Source: Oscillospiraceae bacterium
GTDB lineage: Bacteria > Bacillota > Clostridia > Oscillospirales > Acutalibacteraceae
DNA length: 42,351 bases
Direction: 5' to 3'
NCBI GenBank assembly: GCA_015065605.1
Contig: SVPZ01000025.1
Coordinates: 1-42,351 of the forward strand
The notes beneath the pieces are model-generated. The model did not search any database and was not told where the DNA came from. It worked only from the letters and a program-made list of their open reading frames with translations. The translations under genes were made by a program, and so were the position numbers. Shown piece by piece: positions 25,529-34,400 of the stretch (positions within the stretch are counted from its first letter, which is position 1; each line of letters begins with the position of its first letter).

Positions 25529-27076
25529 GTGAAAAAGATAATTTCGTTTATTTTAAGTATTGTTTTACTTTTTTCTGTTGTTTCATTAAATGTTTCTGCT
25601 CAGCAGGAGGTTGATGATTACAAGAGTCGTTTGCTTAATGGTATTCGCGATATGGAAACCGTTATAGACTTGTCAGAATATAAGGTTTCTGTAGAAGATG
25701 TTCAGAATTATGTATCATTTGTATTTCATCAATATCCGGAATATTATTATTTGAATGGAATTACAGGTGGAGAGAAGACTCAGGACGGTAAGGTAAAAAG
25801 CCTTAATTTCGGCTACGATAGGGCGAAAAAGCAGATGCTTGAAGAACGCGCTTTTATGGAGGCAGAAACCGATAAGGTTATAAATAAAATAGGAAAAAAT
25901 TGGACTGAGGCTCAAAAGGCACTTTACGTTCACGATTGGTTAGACGTTAACTTTATGTACGATTACGACCTTTTCGAAGCTCCCGGCACTGAAAACCACG
26001 ATATAGTTGGTTTTTTAAGAGATAAACGTGGCGTTTGTCAAAGTTACGCCTATACCTTTATGTACGTTATGCATCGTCTTGGTATGAATGCTTACTACGT
26101 TGTAAGCGAAAAAGATACTCATGGTTGGAACGTAGTTCAGATTGACGGTAACTGGTATCACGTTGACGTTACTAATGACGACCCTATTTTAGGTTATGAT
26201 TATCATTACGATTACGTAGGTGAAGTAAGACACGATAAATTTCTTCTTTCTGACAGCGAAATTGTTGCTGACGGCTCTCATGACGATTTTTACATTCCTG
26301 AGGTTGAAGGAATAGTATGTGGAGAATATAAAGGCAACGATTCCTGGAGAACCGCTACCACCGCCGTACATAAAGTAGGGGATTATTGGTATTATCTTGA
26401 TAACAGCAAGGACGCAGGCGGTTTTATTCGTACTAAAGATTTCAAAACAACCGAGAAACTTATGGATATCGGTTACTATGTTGAAGATTGGGGCTTTCAC
26501 GGTTGGGTGAACGGCAATAGTGTTCAGGGCGGTTATTTTGCAGGTATGTTTGAATATAACGGTCACCTGTTCTTTAATACCGAAACTAATATTTACGTAT
26601 ATGACAGCCACCATAACGTGTTTAAGGCGCTTCCTATAGACACTCCTGAAGGTAAAGTTTATTACGGTCTTAATATGGATGGCAAAAAAATTACCTATCT
26701 TGCAAGCGGTGTAAGTCTTGCAAGCGGTGTGGTAGAAGGCTCCTATACGTTAGGAGTGGAAATTTTACATCTTTCTACCGATTGGGAAATTATAAAACAA
26801 CCTACCGAAACAGAGGAAGGCTTAAAGGTTAAATATTGCTTCTTCTGTGCCGATGTTGTGGAGGAGCAGACTATTCCTTCACTTAGTGATTTCGTTTTGG
26901 GCGATGCCAACGGTGACGGTAAATCTGATACTGTTGATCTTGCTGTATTAAAACTTGCTTTAGCGGGCTTAGGCGAACAACTTGGACTCAGTATGGATTT
27001 TGACGCTAACGGTAAAATAGATACCGTTGACCTTGCAAATCTTAAACTAAAATTAGCGGGATTGAGTGAGAAATGA
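25529..27076 (+). CDS. Secreted transglutaminase-like protein with dockerin
   Basis: 515 residues. It has a signal peptide (cut near VSA-QQE), then a transglutaminase/protease-like core with Cys in GVCQSYAY, His in THGWNVVQIDGNWYHVD and the following Asp, so the triad is present. A beta-rich middle region (about 265-440) of repeated short strands follows. The C-terminal dockerin-like domain (from 450) has two EF-type repeats, DANGDGKSDTVDLAVLK and DANGKIDTVDLANLK. It may attach to a cohesin scaffold. The reaction could be peptide cleavage or crosslinking. GTG start after AAAGGAG. It overlaps the next gene by four bases. Confidence 0.85.
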   Translation: MKKIISFILSIVLLFSVVSLNVSAQQEVDDYKSRLLNGIRDMETVIDLSEYKVSVEDVQNYVSFVFHQYPEYYYLNGITGGEKTQDGKVKSLNFGYDRAKKQMLEERAFMEAETDKVINKIGKNWTEAQKALYVHDWLDVNFMYDYDLFEAPGTENHDIVGFLRDKRGVCQSYAYTFMYVMHRLGMNAYYVVSEKDTHGWNVVQIDGNWYHVDVTNDDPILGYDYHYDYVGEVRHDKFLLSDSEIVADGSHDDFYIPEVEGIVCGEYKGNDSWRTATTAVHKVGDYWYYLDNSKDAGGFIRTKDFKTTEKLMDIGYYVEDWGFHGWVNGNSVQGGYFAGMFEYNGHLFFNTETNIYVYDSHHNVFKALPIDTPEGKVYYGLNMDGKKITYLASGVSLASGVVEGSYTLGVEILHLSTDWEIIKQPTETEEGLKVKYCFFCADVVEEQTIPSLSDFVLGDANGDGKSDTVDLAVLKLALAGLGEQLGLSMDFDANGKIDTVDLANLKLKLAGLSEK

Positions 27077-28593
27077 AGATTAATAAAATAATTTCTTTAT
27101 TAGTGGCGATGTTTTTGATAGTGGCAACCATTCCTGCCTTAAACGTATCGGCGGCAGTTTCTCTATCAACAAAAGAACAACTATTTATAAATGCGGTTTT
27201 AAACGGCGATTCGTCTCTTAATTTAAGCGGATATAAAATGACCGTTAACCAGCTTAACGAGGCTGAAAAGAAACTTTTATACCTCCATCCGGAAGTATGG
27301 CATTATTATTCAAACTGTAACTATAATTATTCGGGGAATTACGTTACCAAGATTACTTCGTTTAACTATAAAAACGGTTATACAAAATCAAGTATCAAGT
27401 CAAGCCTTAAAGAAATTGAAGATTTAACAAATCCGATTTTTGCCGGAATTAAATATGGATGGAGTGACGTGGAAAAGGCACTTTATTTTCACGACTATAT
27501 ATGCGTAAATTATTATTATGATAATGAAATTTACGGAATACGTGAAAATGCAAACTTTCATATGTATGAACTTCTTACAGAAGGAAAGGGCGTTTGTCAG
27601 TCCTATTCGTTTTTGTATAAATATCTGCTTGACAGAGTTGGCATTGAAAACTACGTCGTTGTTAGTGATATTAAGGACAGCGACCACGCGTGGAACGTTG
27701 TCAATATTGGAGGTAAATGGTATCACGTTGATGTTACCTACGGTGATCCCATTATTGCAAAAAACAAGGACGTAACATTAGATTTTTACGGTCAGGTTGA
27801 ACATAATTATTTTTTACTTTCTAATAGTCAGATAAACGACGGAAATCACAACAATTGGTATAATCCGCTTGGAACAAATCCTGTTTGTGTAGATTATACG
27901 GGCGGTGAACTTTGGCAAAATGCTGATTCCGCTATAGTTTATGAAAACGGATATTGGTATTATCTTGACTATGATGCAGGTGGACTTGTCAGAACTGACG
28001 ATTTTTCAAGATATACTTATCTTGCATCATTAGAAAATAAATGGTATAAGGGCGGCAATAAAAATAGTTGGTATTACGGGTATTATTCCGGTATTGCAGC
28101 CTATAACGGACGTATTTTCTATACAGATTCCTATAGAATTTATTCCTATGATATAGCAAATCATAATGTAGATCAGATAGCCTATCTGAATACCATGGAA
28201 AACGGTTCGTTTTTTGGATTTGTTATGAATGGGAAGGAAATGAATCTGCTTATAACTAAGGATATTTTTAATTATTATACAAAGGGAAATTATTCTATGG
28301 AAAAGTATGTCCTTTGTAATGGCGGTCATGGTGATTTTGCCGCTTGGCGAGTATTAGGAAATGGAAAGATATACAACTGTTCTATTTGTGGCGCCGTTTT
28401 TGATTTTACCGATGAAATTTCGGGTGATGCTGACGGAAACGGAAAAGTAGATACTGTTGATCTTGGTGCGTTAAAACTTGCTTTGGCGGGGGTGTCGAGT
28501 TGTAAGGCACTGGCTGATATGGATAAAAACGGTGTTGTAAATACCACCGACCTTGCAAATCTTAAATTAAAACTGGCGGGAATAAAGGGATAA
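27073..28593 (+). CDS. Paralogous secreted transglutaminase-like dockerin protein
   Basis: 506 residues, same architecture as its neighbour: signal peptide (to SAA), transglutaminase core (GVCQSYSF, HAWNVVNIGGKWYHVDVTYGDP), beta-rich middle, C-terminal dockerin with DADGNGKVDTVDLGALK and DKNGVVNTTDLANLK. Start and preceding stop overlap as ATGA. The two are a tandem duplication, now clearly diverged, and are likely expressed together. No cohesin or scaffoldin is in the window. Confidence 0.86.
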   Translation: MKINKIISLLVAMFLIVATIPALNVSAAVSLSTKEQLFINAVLNGDSSLNLSGYKMTVNQLNEAEKKLLYLHPEVWHYYSNCNYNYSGNYVTKITSFNYKNGYTKSSIKSSLKEIEDLTNPIFAGIKYGWSDVEKALYFHDYICVNYYYDNEIYGIRENANFHMYELLTEGKGVCQSYSFLYKYLLDRVGIENYVVVSDIKDSDHAWNVVNIGGKWYHVDVTYGDPIIAKNKDVTLDFYGQVEHNYFLLSNSQINDGNHNNWYNPLGTNPVCVDYTGGELWQNADSAIVYENGYWYYLDYDAGGLVRTDDFSRYTYLASLENKWYKGGNKNSWYYGYYSGIAAYNGRIFYTDSYRIYSYDIANHNVDQIAYLNTMENGSFFGFVMNGKEMNLLITKDIFNYYTKGNYSMEKYVLCNGGHGDFAAWRVLGNGKIYNCSICGAVFDFTDEISGDADGNGKVDTVDLGALKLALAGVSSCKALADMDKNGVVNTTDLANLKLKLAGIKG

Positions 28594-28626
28594 AAACAGC
28601 GGGACAGGTGTAACTGTCCCGTTTTA
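28594..28626 (+). terminator. Terminator after the dockerin pair
   Basis: CGGGACAG and CTGTCCCG arms with a GTGTAA loop and T4. Confidence 0.75.
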
Positions 28627-28647
28627 ATGCGGAAAGGAAGAATTTTC

Positions 28648-30027
28648 GTGACTAAAGCAAAAACTCTTGATATGACTACAGGCCCTTTTTTAAAGAAGAT
28701 ACTGTTGTTTGCGGTTCCCATAATAATTTCGGGACTTCTTCAGCTTCTTTTTAATGCTGCCGATACCGTTATAGTCGGTAAGTTTTCTGCTGACGGCGAC
28801 TTTGCTGTTTCTGCCGTTGGCTCTACCGCTTCGCTTATTAATGCGCTTGTTGCCTTGGCAATGGGTCTTGGAAACGGTTCGGGTGTTGTGGTTGCTCAAA
28901 ACGTAGGTGCGAAAAACAGCGAAGCAGTAAAGAAAACGGTACATACTTCGATGCTTTTGTCAGTAATTCTCGGAGTGGCTATCGGAGCAGTGGGCTTTTT
29001 CTGCGCTTCTCCCTTACTCAGATTAATGAATGCTCCCGATGAAGTAATAGGGCTGGCAGCCCTTTACGTTAAAATTTACTTTCTCGGACTTCCCGTTCAA
29101 CTTATTTATAATTTCGGAAGCGCAATTTTACGTTCTATAGGCGACACGACGCGTCCTCTTATATTTTTGGGTATTGCAGGCGTATTGAACGTTGGTCTTA
29201 ACATTTTGTTCGTTGTCGGTTTTAATATGAGCGTGGCAGGTGTTGCTTTGGCTACGGTTATTTCACAGACCGTTTCGGCAGCGCTTGTGGTTATTTATAT
29301 GAAAAAGCAGAATAACGATTGCCGACTTTATATCAAAGACCTTAAAATACATACAAAATCTTTAACTCAAACCCTTTATATAGGTATTCCTGCAGGACTT
29401 CAGGGTATGATATTCTCGGTTTCCAATACCATTTTGCAGGCTACTATAAATACCTTTGGTCCTCTTGCTATGGCGGGAAGCGCCGCCGCAACAAGCGTTG
29501 CAAACTTTATATTTATTCCTATGAACTCGATTCACCATGCTTCCACGTCCTTTATCGGACAGAATACCGGAGCTAAAAAGATAGAACAGATAAAAAAACT
29601 TATTTTTATGCTTAACGGTATAGCAATGGCAATGGGCGTTGTGCTCACAATTCCCATAGTGATATACGGAAAATTTTTCCTCGGGATTTTTACAAGTACC
29701 GAAGAGGCGATAATTTACGGCTATACGCATTTGGTTGTGCTTTGCGTTCCTTATTTTATCTGTGGCGCAATGGACGTAACGGTAGGCTGTATAAGGGGTA
29801 TGGGTACTTCTCTTGCTCCTATGCTTGTATCAATATTCGGTGTGTGCGGATTCAGATTTTTGTGGATATGGGTTATTTTCCCATTTATAAAAGGAATGGT
29901 GGAAAACAGTTATCAGCAGTATTTCTTCCTGTTTTTAAGCTATTTTATAAGTTGGGCTATAACCTTGACTCTACAGGTGATTATCTGTATAAAAACCTAT
30001 AAAAAGCTTAAACTTAAATATACGTAA
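28648..30027 (+). CDS. MATE-family efflux transporter
   Basis: About 459 residues with twelve predicted helices in two similar halves. The N-terminus LFAVPIIISGLLQLLFNAADTVIVGKF is typical of the DinF/NorM-like MATE group in Firmicutes. It would export cationic drugs or metabolites by Na+ or H+ antiport. The GTG at 28648 after GGAAAGGAAG is preferred over an ATG at 28627 that lies upstream of the SD. No promoter was recognised between the terminator and the start, so read-through is possible. Confidence 0.92.
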   Translation: MTKAKTLDMTTGPFLKKILLFAVPIIISGLLQLLFNAADTVIVGKFSADGDFAVSAVGSTASLINALVALAMGLGNGSGVVVAQNVGAKNSEAVKKTVHTSMLLSVILGVAIGAVGFFCASPLLRLMNAPDEVIGLAALYVKIYFLGLPVQLIYNFGSAILRSIGDTTRPLIFLGIAGVLNVGLNILFVVGFNMSVAGVALATVISQTVSAALVVIYMKKQNNDCRLYIKDLKIHTKSLTQTLYIGIPAGLQGMIFSVSNTILQATINTFGPLAMAGSAAATSVANFIFIPMNSIHHASTSFIGQNTGAKKIEQIKKLIFMLNGIAMAMGVVLTIPIVIYGKFFLGIFTSTEEAIIYGYTHLVVLCVPYFICGAMDVTVGCIRGMGTSLAPMLVSIFGVCGFRFLWIWVIFPFIKGMVENSYQQYFFLFLSYFISWAITLTLQVIICIKTYKKLKLKYT

Positions 30028-30059
30028 AAAGAAAAAGAGCAATCCGTACGGATTGCTCT
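30025..30059 (-). terminator. Terminator of rpmB
   Basis: A 24-bp perfect palindrome (30036-30059; AGAGCAATCC half-arm) followed on the minus strand by TTTTTCTTTTT. Confidence 0.9.
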
Positions 30060-30087
30060 AAATTCTAATCTTAAAGAATTAACTTTC

Positions 30088-30276
30088 TTAGATTGCGCGT
30101 GTAACCTTTCCGGAACGCAAGCAACGGGTGCAAGCGTATATACGACGCGGAGAACCATCAACGATAGCTTTTACTCTCTTAACGTTGGGCTTCCAGGTAC
30201 GGTTGGTACGTCTGTGAGAGTGGGAAACTTTAATACCGAAAGTAATTTCTTTGCTACAGATATCACATTTAGCCAT
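30088..30276 (-). CDS. rpmB: 50S ribosomal protein L28
   Basis: 62 residues, full length for bacterial L28: MAKCDICSKEITFG, then SHSHRRTNRTWKPN and CTRCLRSGKVTR. The CxxC pairs form the zinc-bearing variant. Strong SD (AAGGAGG). It has its own promoter and terminator. Confidence 0.98.
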   Translation of the reverse strand: MAKCDICSKEITFGIKVSHSHRRTNRTWKPNVKRVKAIVDGSPRRIYACTRCLRSGKVTRAI

Positions 30277-30332
30277 GCGTTAAGCACCTCCTTCAGAATT
30301 TCGCTATAGCGATTTTTACATTAGCAAAGGTT

Positions 30333-30361
30333 ATTATAGCAGAAAGTATTTAAAAAAGCAA
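30333..30361 (-). promoter_or_regulatory. Promoter of rpmB
   Basis: On the minus strand TTGCTT (30356-30361) and TATAAT (30333-30338) are 17 bp apart. Confidence 0.8.
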
Positions 30362-30388
30362 GTGTTTTTTTATAAATATAATAAGTCG

Positions 30389-30417
30389 TTGAAATTCAAA
30401 CCTTTTTGTGCTATAAT
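30389..30417 (+). promoter_or_regulatory. Promoter of tRNA-Arg
   Basis: TTGAAA (30389-30394) and TATAAT (30412-30417) are 17 bp apart, 19 bp before the tRNA. Confidence 0.88.
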
Positions 30418-30436
30418 TTTAAAGCAAAATATAATT

Positions 30437-30513
30437 GCGTTTGTAGCTCAGCTGGATAGAGCACTGCCCTCCGACGGCAGGTGTCGGCGGTTCGAATCCG
30501 TTCAAGCGCGCCA
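30437..30513 (+). tRNA. tRNA-Arg, anticodon CCG
   Basis: A 77-nt cloverleaf with encoded CCA. The acceptor pairs GCGTTTG with CAAGCGC (one G-U). The D arm is GCTC/GAGC, the anticodon arm CTGCC-CTCCGAC-GGCAG gives CCG, and the T arm GGCGG-TTCGAAT-CCGTT has two G-U pairs. A terminator follows. Its 5' 44 nt are repeated, inverted, at 31252-31295. Confidence 0.95.
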
Positions 30514-30516
30514 AAC

Positions 30517-30548
30517 GAAAATCCGTTCTCGTAAGAGGACGGATTTTT
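30517..30548 (+). terminator. Terminator of tRNA-Arg
   Basis: AAATCCGT and ACGGATTT arms around a 12-base inner segment (CTC/GAG can extend the stem), then T5. Confidence 0.8.
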
Positions 30549-30554
30549 GTTTGT

Positions 30555-30659
30555 ATTATTCACTATTCATTTTTCATCATTCATTATTCATTAACAGGGA
30601 ACGGAATTTCGAATGAATAATGAAAAATGAAGTCGCACGGCTAACGAATAATGAATAAT
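30555..30659. repeat. MITE-like foldback element of about 105 bp
   Basis: The outer arms ATTATTCACTATTCATT (30555-30571) and AACGAATAATGAATAAT (30643-30659) are inverted repeats with two mismatches. Inner TTCATTTTTCAT... and AATGAATAATGAAAAATGAA arms also pair. It holds no ORF. It is followed by a GTCGGC-TTT-GCCGAC hairpin near 30666-30680. It could be a miniature mobile element or an intergenic palindromic repeat. Confidence 0.6.
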
Positions 30660-30761
30660 TTCGGTGTCGGCTTTGCCGACAAATTATAAATAATATGTAG
30701 GATTTCGAACACATAGCTCAAAAAAATAAAAGGGCATCGAATTTGTGCTCCCTTTCCAAGT

Positions 30762-30790
30762 ACAAAAAGCACCATCGCGGTGCTTTTTGT
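30762..30790. terminator. Terminator at the 3' end of the NUDIX pseudogene
   Basis: ACAAAAAGCACC and GGTGCTTTTTGT arms with loop ATCGC; symmetric, so usable from both sides. Confidence 0.8.
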
Positions 30791-30800
30791 CTTTGGAATA

Positions 30801-31250
30801 CTAAAATTTACCGCTGTCTATAAGAAGTTTTATTTTCAGTATTGCCGCCTGTGTTTTAGCGTCTTTGATTTCACCACTCAGTATCATTTCTACGGCTTTT
30901 TCTAAAGGAACTTTTTCTACCTCTAAAAATTCGTCTTCGTCGGGGTTAAGTTCGCCAAACTCCAGTCCCTTGGCGCCGTACATCCATATTATTTCTCCGC
31001 AATATCCGGGAGAAGGATAAAGTTGGCCTAAATCGATATATTCTTTAGCCGTAGCGCCCGTTTCTTCTTTAAGTTCGCGTTTACCCGTGGTAAAGGGTTC
31101 TTCGCCAATATCCTTTTTTCCTGCGGGAATTTCCAAAACAACCTCGCTATAGGGATAACGGTACTGTTTTACCATTAAAACTTCGTTATTGTCGGTCAAC
31201 GGCACAACGCAAACACCACCGGGGTGCTCAATGAATTCTCTGCCCGCTTC
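30801..31250 (-). pseudogene. 5'-truncated NUDIX hydrolase (ADP-ribose pyrophosphatase-like)
   Basis: This matches the C-terminal three quarters of the intact gene at 37489-38034. The first 370 bp from the stop differ at about ten positions by eye; similarity then falls away toward the 5' end, where REFIEHPGGV faces REYITHPGGV. The NUDIX box (GKKDIGE...RELKEETGA) is intact. The frame continues at its 5' end into inverted tRNA-Arg sequence and reaches a TAA with no ATG; the only early start is a GTG at 31205. It lacks roughly the first 30-50 residues, including part of the dimer-forming N-domain, so it is probably inactive. Confidence 0.85.
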
Positions 31251-31251
31251 A

Positions 31252-31295
31252 CTGCCGTCGGAGGGCAGTGCTCTATCCAGCTGAGCTACAAACGC
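31252..31295 (-). repeat. Inverted 5'-half copy of tRNA-Arg(CCG)
   Basis: 44 nt identical to tRNA-Arg positions 1-44 (acceptor 5' strand, D arm and full anticodon arm), on the opposite strand to the intact tRNA. The T arm and 3' acceptor strand are missing. It abuts the 5' edge of the NUDIX pseudogene. It cannot make a tRNA. Confidence 0.93.
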
Positions 31296-31451
31296 AAATT
31301 TGTGTTAAAAAACTTTATTTTGTGCTAATGAATATTTAAAAAGTCCATTTACTAAGAAAATTGCACATTATAAAATGATAAAGTAGCAAATTAACTGCGG
31401 CATACTTTAATTAATACAGAAGTAATTATAATCTTGATGGAGGAAAAACTA

Positions 31452-34400
31452 ATGAAAAAACGAAAAACAAGCTTTATTAAAACAGTGGCTACGGTTTGTG
31501 CGGCGGTGCTATTGTTTTGCGTGCTTTACTTGCCTTGTGGTTTTGCTTTTGCAGAAAATTCCGAAAGTGGTGAAGTTTCTGTTACTTTTGTTGATGCATT
31601 AAATAACAACACCGTAACTGTAAAGGGGGCAGAGGGCGAATTGCTCAAATTCCCTTCAGACCCTGTTGACCAAAACAATAAACAGTGGTTTTTAGGCTGG
31701 TATACCGATGAAACCTATACCACCGAATATACTGCAGATAAATTCGGTAACGGTGATATTACTCTTTATGCGTACTGGAAGTCGGAAATTCCGGGTCTTA
31801 CCCAGGATTTTGAAAATTATGACAAAGACCAATACGAAATTGAAGTAAAGAGTGGTGCAAAGCAAAAGAATAACCGCCTTTATTTTGGTGATATGTTTTC
31901 AAAAGTAAGCGACGTAACCTATAATAACAGCGGTTATGCCGTTAAGCTTGATTGGGACAGCACTATGGTAAAGGACCCCGACGATGAAAACACCTATAAC
32001 GCTGCCAATCGCCATAAGCAGTCTGATATGAAGGTTTGGCTTGGCAACGGACTTAATAATAACGAGCATTACGTTGCTACCATTCACTATAAAGCAGAAA
32101 AAGCCGGTGCGGATTTCAGGTTTATTATGGTATCCGCTTCGATTAATAACATTTGGACCGGTATGGTTGCTTACGGAGATAATTCCGCAAATAATATTAA
32201 AGCCGGCAGCGTAACAGGCGAATGGCAAACTGCTACGGTAGATTTTACCACTAATTTTAACGGTAAAAATGATTATATGTATTTCCTTACAAAATTTGAG
32301 GAAAACAAGGATATGGTTATTTATATTGACCATATTGAAATAGCAGCTTTTTCCCAGCCGTATGAATCGGTTGTTGCGGTTTATCCGAATAACGGCGAAC
32401 AAACTATTATACTAAAGGGCAACAGGGGAGATAAAATTGAACTCCCAAAGCTTACCAACAAAAACGGTGCGGAATTTTTAGGCTATTATGCCGATGAAAA
32501 TTTAGAAAGCGAATTTGCTAAAACTGTTTTTGAAAGAAATGCAATTAACGTATATGTAAAATGGAGTGTTCCCCCTATAAGCTTTGGCGATTATCCTTAT
32601 GATACTTCGGTTACCGGTATTTTTGGCTGTACCTTTAAAATTAAAAACGAAGAAAAAGCAGGCTATGACGATGATTATGCACTGCATTTCAGATTTATAG
32701 GCGATGAACCATACAGTTATAAATCCGACGGAACGGTAGATAAATACGTTTATCAGCGTGCTAAAGAATATACCAACGTAGCAAAGCTTACCACCGTAAG
32801 TCAGGGAAAAACTTATTTAATAACCTATTATTATAAGCAGATTTCTTCAAGTTCCGATGTAACGTTTAGTATTATTACCGCCAATTCGGGCAACGTTTGG
32901 GCACCCAATAGTATTGCGTTATATGATACTACTTCTGTTAAAGTTCCGGCAGGGGAAAATGGCGAATGGCAGAAAGTTTCGGTACTTTTTGAAACCGATT
33001 TAAAAGAAGACATCAGCAAAAACAATGGTTTATATTTGCGTGCTATAGTAAGTAATGCTTCTATGGAAACTAAATGCAATGTTTTGATAGATAGAATTGT
33101 TATAGATGAAGTTATAGACGATGTAGTTATTTTCAATGGTAACGATGAAGGTGTGGCTACACAGTACGTAATAGGCAAAGCAGGCCAAACTTTGGAAATT
33201 CCCACCATTACTAACGGTAAAAAGGAATTTTTAGGTTGGTTTACCAATAAAGAATGTACCGTTCTTTTTGAAAGTACAACAATTCCTGCAGGAATTACTA
33301 CAGTTTACGCCAAATGGGGAGCAGCTCCCATGGCGTTTGATAATTATCTGTTTGATACCTCTAATACGGGTATTTTCGGTTGTACATTTAAAATTAAAAA
33401 GGATAAGAATATAGGCTTTGATGACGACTATGTATTGCAGTTTGATTTTGAAGGTGATAAACCCTATAGCTATAACGCAGACGGTTCGGTTAATTACTAT
33501 ATTTACCAGCGTGCAACCCAGCGTACTAACGTAGCAAAAATCGGTACCGCAAAGAGCAATACGCTTTATAAACTTACCTTTAATTATAAGCAGGTTGGTT
33601 CAAATTGCGATATTTCTATTTTCCCTGCAACCGGACATAGCAGTAATATTTGGGGCAACGGATACGTTGAATATACTTCTTCTGCTACTACTGTTACAGC
33701 AGGTGAAAACGAAAGCTGGAAAAATGCAACGGTTTACTTTAAAACAGATGTTTTAGAGGGAAATACTAACGGATTGTACTTTAAAGTAAACGTTTTAAAA
33801 GCTACAATGGAAACAAATTGCAATGTGTACATAGATGACGTTTTTGTTGAAGAAATAACCGACCCGTACGTATTCTTTGAACTTCAAAACGGAGAAAATG
33901 CCGTGTTTGTAAGCGGTAAAGCAGGGGGAAATATAGTGACTCCCCAGGTGCCCGTAAGCTTTGGGAAGGCATTTAAGGGCTGGTTTACCGATAAGGAATG
34001 TACTATTCCTTTTGATGAAACAGTTTTTGCCGACAATACCGCAATTACCGTTTATGCAGGCTATACCAATTCAAGCGTAGTTAACTATAACTTTGAAAAT
34101 TATACCATTCCTTATAAAAACGAGGTTGGAAATCTTAATTTAAGGCAGGACTCCCAAATTGTTAAAACCGATAAAGCATATTCGGGAAATACCGTTATTG
34201 AATATGACAGAACAAGGGAGTTTAACACCGCTTATTCTTATCACGCTGTAGCTTATGGCGATGAAATATTTAATATAAGCAAAGATGAAATTTACGTTAT
34301 CAGCGTTAAGTATAATATTGTGAAAAAGATTTCTGCTAATTTGATTATTTCGGTATCTACAGGCAATTATCAAAACTTCTGGTCCAACATTGTTGACGCA

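Noticed and set aside
30362-30616. 84-residue plus-strand frame containing VAQLDRALPSDG
   Set aside because: This is the chance translation of tRNA-Arg, a well-known false gene pattern.
30437-31295. attL/attR of an integrase element at tRNA-Arg
   Set aside because: The repeated part is the 5' half and is inverted, and no integrase gene is present, so a classical integration site is not supported.
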